A stretch of DNA of 64,000 nucleotides from Kaistia granuli DSM 23481 (GTDB lineage: Bacteria; Pseudomonadota; Alphaproteobacteria; Rhizobiales; Kaistiaceae), in the NCBI RefSeq assembly GCF_000380505.1, contig NZ_AQYH01000010.1:372001-436000 (forward strand), read 5' to 3'. Positions 8,020 to 16,312 of this stretch are shown piece after piece; position 1 is the first letter of the stretch; each line of letters begins with the position of its first letter. A program made the position numbers and the translations under genes. A model generated the notes under the pieces. The model was not told the origin of the DNA. It saw only the letters and a list, made by a program, of their open reading frames with translations, and searched no databases.

Positions 8020-8502
8020 ATGAAAATGTCGGCTTTTGGCGCCGCGGCGGCCGTCGCGGCGAGCGCTATTCTCATGCCTCGCGCCGCGGTGGCGGCACCG
8101 ATCGAATATGTCCGCGTCTGCGATGCCTTCGGCACCGGCTACCAGTACATCCCCGGCACCGAGACCTGCGTGAAGGTCGCGACCGGCGAGACACGGACGG
8201 ATACCAAGGACGGCGTCGTCCGCGACAAGACCGCGCTCGCCAAGCGCGTCGACCAGGCCTTCGAGGCGATCGACGACGCCAATGAAGGCGCGGCGGTGAT
8301 GAGTTCGCTGCCGGTGCCCTTCGTCGAGAAGAACCACAATTTCGCTCTGGCCGGCAATTTCGCGCAGTTCGAGAGCAACGGCGCCTTCGGCCTTGCCGGC
8401 GCCTTTCGCGTCAACAGCCACCTGACCTTCAACGGCGGCGTCGCGGTGGGGGCCGACGAGGGCAATGTCGGCGGCCGCGTCGGCTTCAACCTTTCCTGGT
8501 AG
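8020..8502 (+). CDS. Small surface protein: porin-type N-terminal motif plus YadA-anchor-like C-terminus (copy 1, 160 aa)
   Basis: ATG at 8020 follows a GGGGGC site; the first ~26 residues are a Sec signal ending in AVA-A. The mature protein opens with 'EYVRVCDAFGTGYQYIPGTETC', the two-cysteine signature found at the start of rhizobial porins (Porin_2). A helical stretch follows ('DKTALAKRVDQAFEAIDDANE'), then 'AAVMSSLPVP' and four predicted beta strands ending in an aromatic residue ('GGRVGFNLSW'). This C-terminal pattern resembles the four-strand anchor of YadA-like trimeric autotransporters. The gene is the first of a tandem pair. I infer a small trimeric outer-membrane barrel without a passenger; function unknown. 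Confidence 0.75.
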   Translation: MKMSAFGAAAAVAASAILMPRAAVAAPIEYVRVCDAFGTGYQYIPGTETCVKVATGETRTDTKDGVVRDKTALAKRVDQAFEAIDDANEGAAVMSSLPVPFVEKNHNFALAGNFAQFESNGAFGLAGAFRVNSHLTFNGGVAVGADEGNVGGRVGFNLSW

Positions 8503-8568
8503 CGCCGTCGCCGTCCGGTTCGTTGGAGGACCTTCGGCGCTCACGGCCCGTTCTGATCGGGGCAAATC

Positions 8569-9045
8569 ATGTGGAAGCAAGTCATCTGGGCAGCCGCCGC
8601 GCTCGCGGCCGGCCCTTGTCAGGCCGTCGCCCAAGAATATCCGAAGGAATATGTGCGCGTCTGTCACCGCTTCGGCGTCGGGTACCAGTACATTCCGGGG
8701 ACGGAGACCTGCGTCCGGGTCGATACCGGCGAGACCGCCGTCGAAACCGAAAATGGCCCGGTCTACGGCAAGACGGAACTCGCTGAGCGGATCGACCAGG
8801 CGTTCGCCGCCGCCGAGGATACGAGCCGGGCGGCCGCCGTGATCGGCGCGCTGCCGGTGCCCATCATCGAGAAGGGGCATAATTTCGCGATCGCCGGCAA
8901 CTACGCCCAGTTCGAGGACGACGGCGCCTTCGGCCTCGCCGGCGCCTTCCGCATCAACGCCAATGTGACGCTGAACGGCGGTGTCGCGGTCGGCGCGGAA
9001 GAAGGCAGCGTCGGCGGCAGGGTGGGGTTGAACGTGTCGTGGTAA
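8569..9045 (+). CDS. Small surface protein: porin-type N-terminal motif plus YadA-anchor-like C-terminus (copy 2, 158 aa)
   Basis: A paralogue of the gene 66 bp upstream with the same plan: signal peptide (ends QAVAQ), 'EYVRVCHRFGVGYQYIPGTETC' with the paired cysteines, a helical linker with 'ELAERIDQAFAAAED', 'AAVIGALPVPIIEKGHNFAIAG', then four short amphipathic strands and a terminal Trp ('GGRVGLNVSW'). The C-terminal ~65 residues are the best conserved part between the copies, as expected for a barrel. Start is the ATG at 8569. Trimerisation and outer-membrane location are inferred from the YadA-like pattern; no passenger or adhesin head is present. Confidence 0.75.
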   Translation: MWKQVIWAAAALAAGPCQAVAQEYPKEYVRVCHRFGVGYQYIPGTETCVRVDTGETAVETENGPVYGKTELAERIDQAFAAAEDTSRAAAVIGALPVPIIEKGHNFAIAGNYAQFEDDGAFGLAGAFRINANVTLNGGVAVGAEEGSVGGRVGLNVSW

Positions 9046-9078
9046 GGGGGCGGAGTATCCGCTGCCGCACGCTCCGGC

Positions 9079-9182
9079 GTCATCCCCGCGAAGGCGGGGA
9101 TCCATACAGCCGAGTTCTTGGCCGCGAACAGCGCTTCGGCTGAATGGATCCCGGGCTTCCGCTACGCTTCACCCGGGATGAC
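9079..9182. repeat. Palindromic intergenic repeat, copy 1
   Basis: Ends are inverted (GTCATCCC ... GGGATGAC). Each half folds by itself: CCCCGCGAAGGCGGGG on the left, CCCGGG...CCCGGG on the right, with GGATCCAT/ATGGATCC between. Three related copies and one half copy lie between 9079 and 9890, and a degenerate one at 24750. Confidence 0.85.
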
Positions 9183-9231
9183 GGCGAGGGTGGGGCGCGC
9201 GTGGCGGCACCTGCCAGCCACTCACTCCGGC

Positions 9232-9334
9232 GTCATCCTCGCGAAGGCGAGGATCCATGCAGCCGGATTCTCCGTCGCGATTTGCGCTTTGGCTGAATGG
9301 GGCTGGGTCTTCGCTGCGCTCCGCCCGGGACGAC
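9232..9334. repeat. Palindromic intergenic repeat, copy 2
   Basis: Same architecture as copy 1 (GTCATCCTCGCGAAGGCGAG on the left, CCGCCCGGGACGAC on the right), diverged in the middle. It ends 8 bp before the stop codon of the GIY-YIG gene. Confidence 0.8.
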
Positions 9335-9342
9335 GGTGGTGG

Positions 9343-9630
9343 TTAGATCGCGATTTCCGGATAGAGGTCGCGCCAGTCGGGATTGTCTTTCTCGATCAGG
9401 CGTATCTTCCAGGCGCGGTTCCAGTGCTTCAGCTGCTTCTCGCGACGGATGGCCTCTCCGATACTGTCATGGGGCTCGTAGTAGACGAGCGTCTTGACGC
9501 CGTAGCGCTTGGTGAACCCGTCGAAGATCTCTTCCCGGTGCTGCCAGACGCGTTGCGGCAGCGCGCTGGTAACGCCGATGTAGAGCGTCCCGTTGTAGCC
9601 GCTGGCAAGGATGTAGGCGCAGGGTTGCAT
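9343..9630 (-). CDS. GIY-YIG family endonuclease (95 aa)
   Basis: Start chosen at the ATG at 9630 (MQPCAYILASGYNGTLYIG). It is the single-domain, UvrC-N-like GIY-YIG type: 'AYILASGYNGTLYIGVTSALPQRVWQHREE' supplies the Tyr pair and the catalytic Arg, 'KTLVYYEPHDSIGEAIRREKQLKHWNRAWKIRLIEKDNPDW' supplies the catalytic Glu region. In-frame sequence upstream of 9630 is repeat DNA read through, not protein. The gene sits exactly between repeat copies 2 and 3, suggesting that repeats and gene are associated. Cellular substrate unknown. Confidence 0.88.
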   Translation of the reverse strand: MQPCAYILASGYNGTLYIGVTSALPQRVWQHREEIFDGFTKRYGVKTLVYYEPHDSIGEAIRREKQLKHWNRAWKIRLIEKDNPDWRDLYPEIAI

Positions 9631-9703
9631 GGCGCAAGGATGCGCGTCGGCGAGATGTTTGTCAGTCCCTCCGAGATACCCCGCCGCTGTGCCGCGCTCC
9701 GCC

Positions 9704-9807
9704 GTCATCCTCACGAAGGCGAGGATCCATGCAGCCGGGTTTATGGTCTCGATGAGCACCCCGGCTGGATGGATCCCGGGCTTCCGCTACGCTCCGCCCG
9801 GGATGAC
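9704..9807. repeat. Palindromic intergenic repeat, copy 3
   Basis: Starts GTCATCCTCACGAAGGCGAGGATCCAT and ends CCGCCCGGGATGAC; same plan as copies 1 and 2, on the upstream side of the GIY-YIG gene. Confidence 0.83.
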
Positions 9808-9853
9808 GGCGAGCGTGAGGCGGACGCGGTGCCGCCCCGGCAAAATCTCCGGA

Positions 9854-9890
9854 GTCATCCCCGCGAAAGCGGGGATCCATGCAGCCGGGC
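9854..9890. repeat. Half copy of the palindromic repeat
   Basis: Only the left hairpin (GTCATCCCCGCGAAAGCGGGG) and the GATCCATGCAGCCGG segment remain. Confidence 0.75.
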
Positions 9891-9930
9891 TCTTGGCTAC
9901 AAGAAGCGACCTGAAGGTCGCCCCCGAAAA

Positions 9931-9968
9931 GGAAAAAGGCCGGCCGCCTCGTCGGCAACCGGCCTTTG
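9931..9968 (-). terminator. Rho-independent terminator after nrdJ
   Basis: On the minus strand an AAAGGCCGG / CCGGCCTTTTTCC hairpin with a ~15-base loop ends in a short T run, 56 bases past the nrdJ stop. Confidence 0.75.
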
Positions 9969-10024
9969 TGGTCATCCGCATTCCGGACTCCGCTTGCGTG
10001 AAGCCCGGCTCAGATGATTCCCTC

Positions 10025-13000
10025 TTACGAACAGCCGCTCGTATTTCCGCAGGTGTCGCACTTCAGGCAGGTGCCGTTGCGCACCATGGTGAAGTTGCCG
10101 CATTCGGTGCAGCTTTCGCCCTCATAGCCCTTCATCCGCGCGATCGCGACCTGCTCGGCCGCCTTCGGCTTCGGCTGGGCGGCGGGCGCCGCGGCAACCG
10201 GCTCGGCATGGCCGACGGCAAGTTCCGTCTCGCTCGCCACGTCGCGCTTGAAGGCGGTGGCGGCGGCGCCGCCGATGCCCGTCGTGCGCAGCGCCGTCAC
10301 GGTCGAACCGGTCGGGGCAGGGGCCGTCGCCGCGCCCTTCGATTCACCGGCCCTGTCGACCAGCTTGAAGCGCTCGGTCTTGCCGCGGACGAGGCCGTGG
10401 CTGACCTGCGGCGGCTTCGACGTCGGCTGGTCGCCGCCGCCGAGCGTCGTGGCGTTGTTGTCGTCGGGGACGACATGCGCCAGGTCGTTGCGGCCGAGAT
10501 AGGAGACGGCGAGCTCGCGGAAGACGTAGTCGAGGATCGACGTCGCGTTCTTGATCGCCTCGTTGCCGGTGACCATGCCGGCCGGCTCGAAGCGGGTGAA
10601 CACGAACGCCTCGACATACTCTTCCAGCGGCACGCCATATTGCAGGCCGAGCGAGATGGCGATGGCGAAGTTGTTCATCATCGCACGGAAGGCGGCGCCT
10701 TCCTTGTGCATGTCGATGAAGATCTCGCCGAGGCGGCCGTCGCGATATTCGCCGGTGTGGATATAGACCTTGTGGCCGCCAACATTCGCCTTCTGGGTGT
10801 AGCCCGTGCGGCGATCCGGCATCTTCTCCCGCTTGCGGACTTCGCGCTCGATGATCCGCTCGACGATGCGCTCGGCGAGCTGCTCGGCGCGCGCCGCCGG
10901 CGTCTTGGCGACGAAGGCCTCGACGACGTCGTCGGCATCCTCGTCGTCATCGGCGAGGATCTGCGAGTTGAGCGGCTGCGACAGCTTCGAGCCGTCGCGA
11001 TAGAGCGCGTTGGCCTTCAGCGCCAGCTTCCACGACAGCATGTAGGCGTTCTTCGCGTCCTCGACGGTCGCGTCGTTCGGCATGTTGATCGTTTTGGAGA
11101 TCGCGCCCGAGATGAAGGGCTGCGCCGCCGCCATCATGCGGATGTGGCTGTCGACCGAGAGATAGCGCTTGCCGAGCTTGCCGCAGGGATTGGCGCAATC
11201 GAACACGGCATAGTGCTCGAGCTTCAGGAAGGGGGCGCCCTCCAGCGTCATCGCACCGCAGACATGGACGTTGGCGGCCTCGATCTCCTTCTTCGAGAAG
11301 CCGAGGGCCGGCAGGATCTCGAAGGCGGGGTCGTTCAGCTGCGCCTCGGTGAAGCCGAGCGACTTCAGGAAGTCCTCGCCGAGCGCCCACTTGTTGAAGA
11401 CGAACTTGATGTCGAAGGCCGAGGCGAGGCCGCCTTCGAGCTTCTCCAGCACCTCGTCGGTGAAGCCCTTGGCCTTCAGCGTCGTGTGGTTGACGCCGGG
11501 AGACTGGCGCAGCGAGGCGTGGCCGACCGCGTAAGCCTCGATCTCGGCGATCTGGTGCTCGGCATAGCCGAGGCCCTGCAGGGCTTCCGGAACGGCGCGG
11601 TTGATGATCTTGAAGTAGCCGCCGCCGGCGAGCTTCTTGAACTTCACCAGCGCGAAGTCGGGCTCGATGCCGGTGGTGTCGCAATCCATGACCAGGCCGA
11701 TCGTGCCGGTCGGCGCGATCACGGTGGCCTGGGCGTTGCGGTAGCCATGCTGTTCGCCGAGCGAAAGCGCCTTGTCCCAGGCGGCCTTGGCATGCTCGCC
11801 GAGGCGGACATCCCTGAGCGAGGCGTGGTCGAGCAGCACCGGCAGCACCGACAGGCCCTCATAGCCGGATGCTTCCGCATGCGCCGCGCGGCGATGGTTG
11901 CGGATGACCCGCAGCATGTGGTCGCGGTTCTTGGCGAAGCCGGGGAACGGGCCGAGTTCCTTGGCCATCTCGGCCGAGGTGGCATAGGCGGTGCCGGTCA
12001 TGATCGCGGTCAGCGCGCCGCAGATGGCGCGGCCTTCGGCCGAGTCATACGGGATGCCGGCGGTCATCAGCAGGCCGCCGATATTGGCGTAGCCGAGGCC
12101 GAGCGTGCGGAACTCGTAGGAGAGCTCGGCGATTTCCTTGGACGGGAACTGCGCCATCAGCACGGAGATCTCGAGCACGACGGTCCAGAGCCGGCAGGCA
12201 TGCTCGTAGCGCTCGACGTCGAACGACTTGTCCTCGTTGCGGAACTGCAGAAGGTTCAGCGAGGCGAGGTTGCAGGCCGTGTCGTCGAGGAACATGTATT
12301 CCGAGCACGGATTGGACGCGTTGATGCGGCCAGATGCAGGGCTGGTGTGCCACTCGTTCATCGTCGTGTTGAAGTGCAGGCCCGGATCGGCGGAAGCCCA
12401 GGCGGCGTGGCCGATCTGCTCCCAGAGGTCCCTTGCCTTCAGCGTCTTGGCGATCTTGCCGTCGGTGCGGCGGATCAGGTTCCAGTCGCCGTCGGTCTCG
12501 ACTGCGCGCAGGAAATCATCCGAGATCGAGACGGAGTTGTTCGAGTTCTGGCCGGAGACGGTCAGATAGGCTTCCGAGTCCCAATCGGTGTCGTAGACCG
12601 GGAATTCGATGTCGGTGTAGCCCTGCTTGGCGAACTGGATCACGCGCAGGATGTAGTTCTGCGGCACCAGCGCCTTCTTGGCGGCGCGCACTTCGCGCTT
12701 CAGGGCCGGGTTCTTGGCCGGGTCGTAGCAATCATCGCCCGAGCCCTCGCAGTTCACGCAGGCCTTCATGATGGCCTTCAGGTGCTGCGCGTTGATCTTC
12801 GAGCCGGTGACGAGGGCGGCGACCTTCTGCTCCTCGTGCACCTTCCAGTTGATGTACTTCTCGATGTCCGGGTGGTCGGCGTTGACGACGACCATCTTGG
12901 CGGCGCGACGTGTCGTGCCACCCGACTTGATGGCGCCCGCCGCGCGGTCGCCGATCTTCAGGAAGCTCATCAGGCCGGACGACTTACCGCCGCCGGAAAG

Positions 13001-13732
13001 CTTTTCGCCTTCACCGCGGAGCGCGGAGAAGTTGGAACCGGTGCCGGAGCCGTACTTGAACAGGCGCGCCTCGCGGACCCAGAGGTCCATGATGCCGCCT
13101 TCGTTCACCAGATCGTCGGAGACGGACTGGATGAAGCAGGCATGCGGCTGCGGGTGCTCATAGGCGGTCTTCGACTTGACCAGCTTGCCGGTCTTGAAGT
13201 CGACGTAGAAATGGCCCTGGCTCGGGCCGTCAATGCCATAGGCCCAGTGCAGGCCGGTGTTGAACCATTGCGGGGAGTTCGGCGCCACCTTCTGCGTCGC
13301 CAGCATGAAGCGGTGTTCGTCGAAGAAGGCCTGGGCGTCTTCCTCGGTGTCGAAATAGCCGCCCTTCCAGCCCCAATAGGTCCAGGTACCGGCGAGACGG
13401 TCGAACACCTGGCGCGAATCGGTTTCGCCGGTGAAGCGCTCCTTCTCGGGCAGCGTGGCGAGCGCCTTTTCGTCGGCGACCGAGCGCCAGAGGAACGACG
13501 GCACGTCGTTCTCCTCGACGCGCTTCAGCCGCGCCGGGACGCCTGCCTTGCGGAAATATTTCTGGGCGATGATGTCGCTCGCCACCTGGCTCCAGGTCGC
13601 GGGGACAGCGATGTTCTCAAGCCGGAACACGATCGAACCATCGGGGTTCTTGATCTCGCTCTTGGTCGTTCGGAACTCGATGCCGGCATAGGCTGACTGG
13701 CCCGCTGTCGTGTAGCGCCGTTCGATCCGCAT
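10025..13732 (-). CDS. nrdJ: Adenosylcobalamin-dependent ribonucleoside-diphosphate reductase, class II (1235 aa)
   Basis: Cytosolic enzyme converting ribonucleotides to deoxyribonucleotides with coenzyme B12 as radical source, so DNA precursor supply does not depend on oxygen. The size fits the long alphaproteobacterial NrdJ. Seen in order: N-terminal '[11 protein letters not shown]', '[21 protein letters not shown]', '[29 protein letters not shown]', the active-site segment '[21 protein letters not shown]', '[21 protein letters not shown]', and a C-terminal zinc-finger-like cysteine tail ('[22 protein letters not shown]'). Start at the ATG at 13732 fits family N-termini. No cobalamin riboswitch is evident upstream, although AT-rich inverted repeats occur at 13851-13888. 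Confidence 0.97.
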   Translation of the reverse strand: MRIERRYTTAGQSAYAGIEFRTTKSEIKNPDGSIVFRLENIAVPATWSQVASDIIAQKYFRKAGVPARLKRVEENDVPSFLWRSVADEKALATLPEKERFTGETDSRQVFDRLAGTWTYWGWKGGYFDTEEDAQAFFDEHRFMLATQKVAPNSPQWFNTGLHWAYGIDGPSQGHFYVDFKTGKLVKSKTAYEHPQPHACFIQSVSDDLVNEGGIMDLWVREARLFKYGSGTGSNFSALRGEGEKLSGGGKSSGLMSFLKIGDRAAGAIKSGGTTRRAAKMVVVNADHPDIEKYINWKVHEEQKVAALVTGSKINAQHLKAIMKACVNCEGSGDDCYDPAKNPALKREVRAAKKALVPQNYILRVIQFAKQGYTDIEFPVYDTDWDSEAYLTVSGQNSNNSVSISDDFLRAVETDGDWNLIRRTDGKIAKTLKARDLWEQIGHAAWASADPGLHFNTTMNEWHTSPASGRINASNPCSEYMFLDDTACNLASLNLLQFRNEDKSFDVERYEHACRLWTVVLEISVLMAQFPSKEIAELSYEFRTLGLGYANIGGLLMTAGIPYDSAEGRAICGALTAIMTGTAYATSAEMAKELGPFPGFAKNRDHMLRVIRNHRRAAHAEASGYEGLSVLPVLLDHASLRDVRLGEHAKAAWDKALSLGEQHGYRNAQATVIAPTGTIGLVMDCDTTGIEPDFALVKFKKLAGGGYFKIINRAVPEALQGLGYAEHQIAEIEAYAVGHASLRQSPGVNHTTLKAKGFTDEVLEKLEGGLASAFDIKFVFNKWALGEDFLKSLGFTEAQLNDPAFEILPALGFSKKEIEAANVHVCGAMTLEGAPFLKLEHYAVFDCANPCGKLGKRYLSVDSHIRMMAAAQPFISGAISKTINMPNDATVEDAKNAYMLSWKLALKANALYRDGSKLSQPLNSQILADDDEDADDVVEAFVAKTPAARAEQLAERIVERIIEREVRKREKMPDRRTGYTQKANVGGHKVYIHTGEYRDGRLGEIFIDMHKEGAAFRAMMNNFAIAISLGLQYGVPLEEYVEAFVFTRFEPAGMVTGNEAIKNATSILDYVFRELAVSYLGRNDLAHVVPDDNNATTLGGGDQPTSKPPQVSHGLVRGKTERFKLVDRAGESKGAATAPAPTGSTVTALRTTGIGGAAATAFKRDVASETELAVGHAEPVAAAPAAQPKPKAAEQVAIARMKGYEGESCTECGNFTMVRNGTCLKCDTCGNTSGCS

Positions 13733-14000
13733 CGTCTCAAGCCCTTTGCTTTCTGGTGGCGCGCCCTGGCGCACCACCGGCCGGCGCCAGCGCGCCCGCT
13801 CTGTCCCTTGCCCAACGCATTACACGTGGCTGGGGTTCTACCCACCCATCATCTTGTGCTCAAGATACGCTGAGACTCTAAATATAGTATTTACACAGCC
13901 AAAAGTCACGCGCCGCGAACCCGCACCCAAGACACAATAGGGCGATCAGACGAGGAGGGGAGTCCGCCCGTCCGCGTATGTTGGTCCTGCCGACAATGTC
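13733..14000 (-). promoter_or_regulatory. nrdJ upstream region with AT-rich inverted repeats
   Basis: Between 13851 and 13888 lie ATCTTG-TGCT-CAAGAT (perfect 6-bp arms, 13851-13866), overlapped by CTCA...TGAG (13859-13874), and ACTCTAAATATAGT (13875-13888, imperfect palindrome). They are the only AT-rich stretch here and lie ~120-155 bases upstream of nrdJ. They could be NrdR-like boxes or a promoter -10 (TATATT on the minus strand), but spacing does not match the usual pair of NrdR boxes. Confidence 0.35.
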
Positions 14001-14035
14001 CTGGAAAATCTGGGTCGAGCGACCCAGAGCGCATT

Positions 14036-14141
14036 CCAACTCTCAGCCGGAAGCTATGCCGAGTCCGGCGAAACCGTCAAGGAATAGTGGTGGTCAATTC
14101 TGAGCCGGCTAGATGTGGATTTCGGTTGCAATCTCAGGCGG
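14036..14141. mobile_element. Possible relic of an IS21-type element end
   Basis: Three imperfect direct repeats of the form CAAYTCTSAGSCGG occur at 14036-14050, 14094-14108 and 14127-14141. Multiple short direct repeats near the tips are typical of IS21-family ends, where the transposase binds. No istA or istB frame is left around it, so at most a solo end remains. The assignment is by pattern and needs a sequence search. Confidence 0.35.
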
Positions 14142-14550
14142 AGGTTGCGTAGCGAGCCGGGGCAGCTGTTTGAAACGGCGGGAGTTTCAAGGTTAACAAA
14201 GCCTTGCGCCGGAACAGCCCGATTGGCGACGCCGGCTTGCCGGACCGGGGGCGGGCGGTCGGATCGTCGCCTTATCCTCAATCTCCACAGATGGCCATTT
14301 CGGGCCCGGATGTTGCCCATGCGGCCTTGCGAAACTCGAAACGGCGGAAAGCCGCCGTCCTGTTCCGGGCGGCCCACAATCCTCATTTCTGGACCGCGCG
14401 AATCGCACCGCATCCGATCCGCGCTTCGTGTCTCGGCGGGCCGTGGGACGTCGGAAAGGGGGCTGAAGGGTCGCTAGAGGCGCGCGCGGAAGGGGAAGGC
14501 GTCATTGTCATCCCGCCGGAGCGAGAGGTGGGCGCACTATCCGCCCCGCC
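14142..14550. other. Intergenic stretch without a convincing gene
   Basis: Overlapping open frames exist on both strands but none has a ribosome-binding site, a recognisable domain or a plausible composition; I take them as GC-rich noise, perhaps decayed insertion-sequence DNA continuing from 14036-14141. Confidence 0.5.
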
Positions 14551-14582
14551 AAAACAAAAGAGCCCTCCGCTGGGAGGGCTCT
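14551..14582 (-). terminator. Rho-independent terminator after the NDUFA12-like gene
   Basis: On the minus strand GAGCCCTCC-type arms (14560-14581) are followed by TTTTGTTTT; it lies 30 bases past the stop at 14612. Confidence 0.88.
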
Positions 14583-14611
14583 CGAAATCAACCGATAGGC
14601 GTTGGAGGCGA

Positions 14612-15016
14612 CTAGGGCGTCCAGGCTTCGTAGTCGCCGGTCGAGCGCGGACGCTGGTCGGCGCCGACGATCGAGCCCTTGGGGCGATAGGCGTTCGCCG
14701 TGCCGGTGGCGTTCGGCTTGTGCGGCTTCTGCCATTCGCGCGGCGTATAGCTCGACTGCGACGGCGGCGTCTCGATCCGGTGATGGATCCAGCCATGCCA
14801 GCCGGTCGGGATGGTCGAGGCGTCGGCATAGCCCTTGTAGATGACCCAGCGCCGCTCGGGGAAGCCACCGGCCGTGCGATCCTTGTCGGGAGTGCGGTAA
14901 TAGGTATTGCCGAACTCGTCCGTGCCGACCTTCTCGCCCTTGCGGCGCGTATAGAGGCGCGTGCCCATGGTCTGGCCGTTCCACCAGGTGAACAGCTCGG
15001 TCAGGAACCAGCCCAT
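14612..15016 (-). CDS. NADH:ubiquinone oxidoreductase NDUFA12-like subunit (134 aa)
   Basis: The product matches the alphaproteobacterial homologue of mitochondrial complex I accessory subunit NDUFA12 (B17.2): '[34 protein letters not shown]' followed by '[26 protein letters not shown]' and '[25 protein letters not shown]'. The W-N-G...T and 'PxxWHxWxHH' motifs are diagnostic. It is a peripheral subunit stabilising complex I in the inner membrane. Start at the ATG at 15016, preceded by GAAGGG. It stands alone, away from the nuo operon, as is common in this group. Confidence 0.93.
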   Translation of the reverse strand: MGWFLTELFTWWNGQTMGTRLYTRRKGEKVGTDEFGNTYYRTPDKDRTAGGFPERRWVIYKGYADASTIPTGWHGWIHHRIETPPSQSSYTPREWQKPHKPNATGTANAYRPKGSIVGADQRPRSTGDYEAWTP

Positions 15017-15122
15017 TTTCGACCCTTCTCTCGACAGGTATTTCGACCTGCTTATGCCGTCCTGACGCGCCCGAGTCAAAGGTTGCGAGCGGTCCGAGGC
15101 GGGATTGCCGTCTGTCTTGCGC

Positions 15123-15608
15123 TCATCCGTCGCGGTCGCCTGCCGCTGTCTCGATCGATCCCGCTTCGGCAAGGGTGTCGCGCAGAGCGGCGATGCTGTC
15201 CCGCAGCGCCATCGCCTGCGCTTCCGAGATCGAAAGCCGGCCGGCCAGCGACTGCGTCACCGCGCAGGCATCCTGCAGCAGCGCCCGCCCTTGCGTCGTC
15301 AGCGAGACGCGGACCTGGCGCTCGTCGGCGGCGTCGCGGCGGCGGACGAGATGGCCGGCCGCCTCCAGCCGCTTCAGCAGCGGGGTCAGCGTGTTCGATT
15401 CGAGGAAGACCCGCGCCCCGATCTCGCCGACGGTCAGGCCGTCCGCTTCGCCAAGCGTCATCAGCACGAGATATTGCGGGTAGGTCAGGCCGAGCCGATC
15501 GAGCAGGGGACGATAGGCGCGGTTGAACGCGCCATTGGCCGAATAGATCGCGAAGCAGAGCATGCGGTCGAGATCGAGCGTCGTTGCGGGGGAGGCCGGC
15601 TGGGGCAT
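15123..15608 (-). CDS. ohrR: Organic-hydroperoxide-sensing MarR-family repressor (161 aa)
   Basis: A MarR winged-helix protein. The N-terminal helix has '[20 protein letters not shown]', where Cys18 matches the peroxide-reactive cysteine of OhrR, followed by '[16 protein letters not shown]', the recognition region '[40 protein letters not shown]' with the wing. It lies divergent to ohr with 190 bp between them that hold palindromes. Start chosen at the ATG at 15608; an upstream in-frame extension has no homology. Known members release DNA when the reactive Cys is oxidised by organic peroxides. Confidence 0.93.
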   Translation of the reverse strand: MPQPASPATTLDLDRMLCFAIYSANGAFNRAYRPLLDRLGLTYPQYLVLMTLGEADGLTVGEIGARVFLESNTLTPLLKRLEAAGHLVRRRDAADERQVRVSLTTQGRALLQDACAVTQSLAGRLSISEAQAMALRDSIAALRDTLAEAGSIETAAGDRDG

Positions 15609-15641
15609 GGGCGTCGTCTCCGGTGAAATCCCCTCTATTAC

Positions 15642-15726
15642 ATCGTGCACGATACAAGCGGAAGCGCTGGAAACGCATCCCGGCCATGCACATTTATGCA
15701 TCGTCAACGATTAGATCGTGTGCGAT
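15642..15726. promoter_or_regulatory. Candidate OhrR operators between ohrR and ohr
   Basis: A perfect palindrome ATCGTGCACGAT (15642-15653) lies near ohrR. Two near-palindromes of the same form, ATCGTCAACGAT (15700-15711) and ATCGTGTGCGAT (15715-15726), lie nearer ohr, with centres 15 bp apart. The shared ATCGT-N2-CGAT core in a divergent ohrR-ohr spacer makes them likely operators serving both promoters. Confidence 0.6.
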
Positions 15727-15798
15727 TTAATCGATCGTCCAGCGATTGCCTGTTCCCATTCCGGCGCCATCGTCGCCGCTGTCTCCAGGAGCCACATC

Positions 15799-16227
15799 AT
15801 GACGATCCTTTATACTGCCGAAGCGACTTCGACCGGCGGCGGCCGCGACGGCCGCGCCACCACCTCCGATGGCCGGCTCGACCTGCCGCTGAGCATCCCC
15901 AAGTCGATGGGCGGCAATGATGGCCCCGGCACCAATCCGGAACAGCTGTTCGCCGCCGGCTACGCCGCCTGCTTCATGGGGGCGCTGCGCTTCGTGGCCG
16001 GCAAGGAGAAGCACAAGCTGCCGGACGATACGGCGGTGACGGCGGAAGTCGGCATCGGTCCGCGTGCCGACGGCACCGGCTTCGGCCTCGACGTGGCGAT
16101 CGCCGTTGCCATCCCCGGCCTTGACCGGGCGGTCGCCGAGGACCTCGTCGCCAAGGCCCATGTGGTCTGCCCCTATTCGGAGGCCACCCGCGCCAATCTC
16201 GACATTCGCCCCTCGGTCACCGTCTGA
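15799..16227 (+). CDS. ohr: Organic hydroperoxide reductase Ohr (142 aa)
   Basis: An OsmC/Ohr-fold thiol peroxidase that reduces organic (lipid) hydroperoxides in the cytosol. It has the family size, start 'MTILYTAEATSTGGGRDGRA', and the two redox cysteines: Cys58 in 'AAGYAACFMGAL' and Cys124 in 'AHVVCPYSEATR'. The Arg18/Glu49 type residues that activate the peroxidatic Cys are also present ('GRDGRA', 'NPEQLF'). ATG at 15799 follows CAGGAGCC. Divergent from ohrR, which probably controls it. Confidence 0.95.
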   Translation: MTILYTAEATSTGGGRDGRATTSDGRLDLPLSIPKSMGGNDGPGTNPEQLFAAGYAACFMGALRFVAGKEKHKLPDDTAVTAEVGIGPRADGTGFGLDVAIAVAIPGLDRAVAEDLVAKAHVVCPYSEATRANLDIRPSVTV

Positions 16228-16247
16228 CGGTTCCGTCGCGACAAAAG

Positions 16248-16275
16248 AAAAGGCCCGGCGTTCGCCGGGCCTTTT
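16248..16275. terminator. Bidirectional terminator between ohr and rne
   Basis: Hairpin AAAAGGCCCGGCG-TT-CGCCGGGCCTTTT is flanked by A and T runs on its two sides, so it can end both the ohr (plus) and rne (minus) transcripts. Confidence 0.9.
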
Positions 16276-16312
16276 CCTGTTTCGTCAGTCGGCGGATTGC
16301 GCCGCGACGGTC

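Noticed and set aside
9079-9890. CRISPR-like array
   Set aside because: Repeats are long (~104 bp), self-complementary, irregularly spaced and diverged, with a gene between them; no uniform spacers or cas genes.
9629-13696. 1355-codon open frame on the plus strand opposite nrdJ
   Set aside because: It is an antisense shadow caused by high GC at third codon positions; nrdJ on the other strand is unmistakable.
13733-13860. Possible cobalamin riboswitch for the B12-dependent NrdJ
   Set aside because: I could not find a B12-box-like core or the expected long structured leader.
14054-14477. Overlapping ~120-codon frames on both strands in the 14.1-14.5 kb gap
   Set aside because: No start signals or recognisable domains; composition unlike neighbouring genes; may be decayed mobile DNA.
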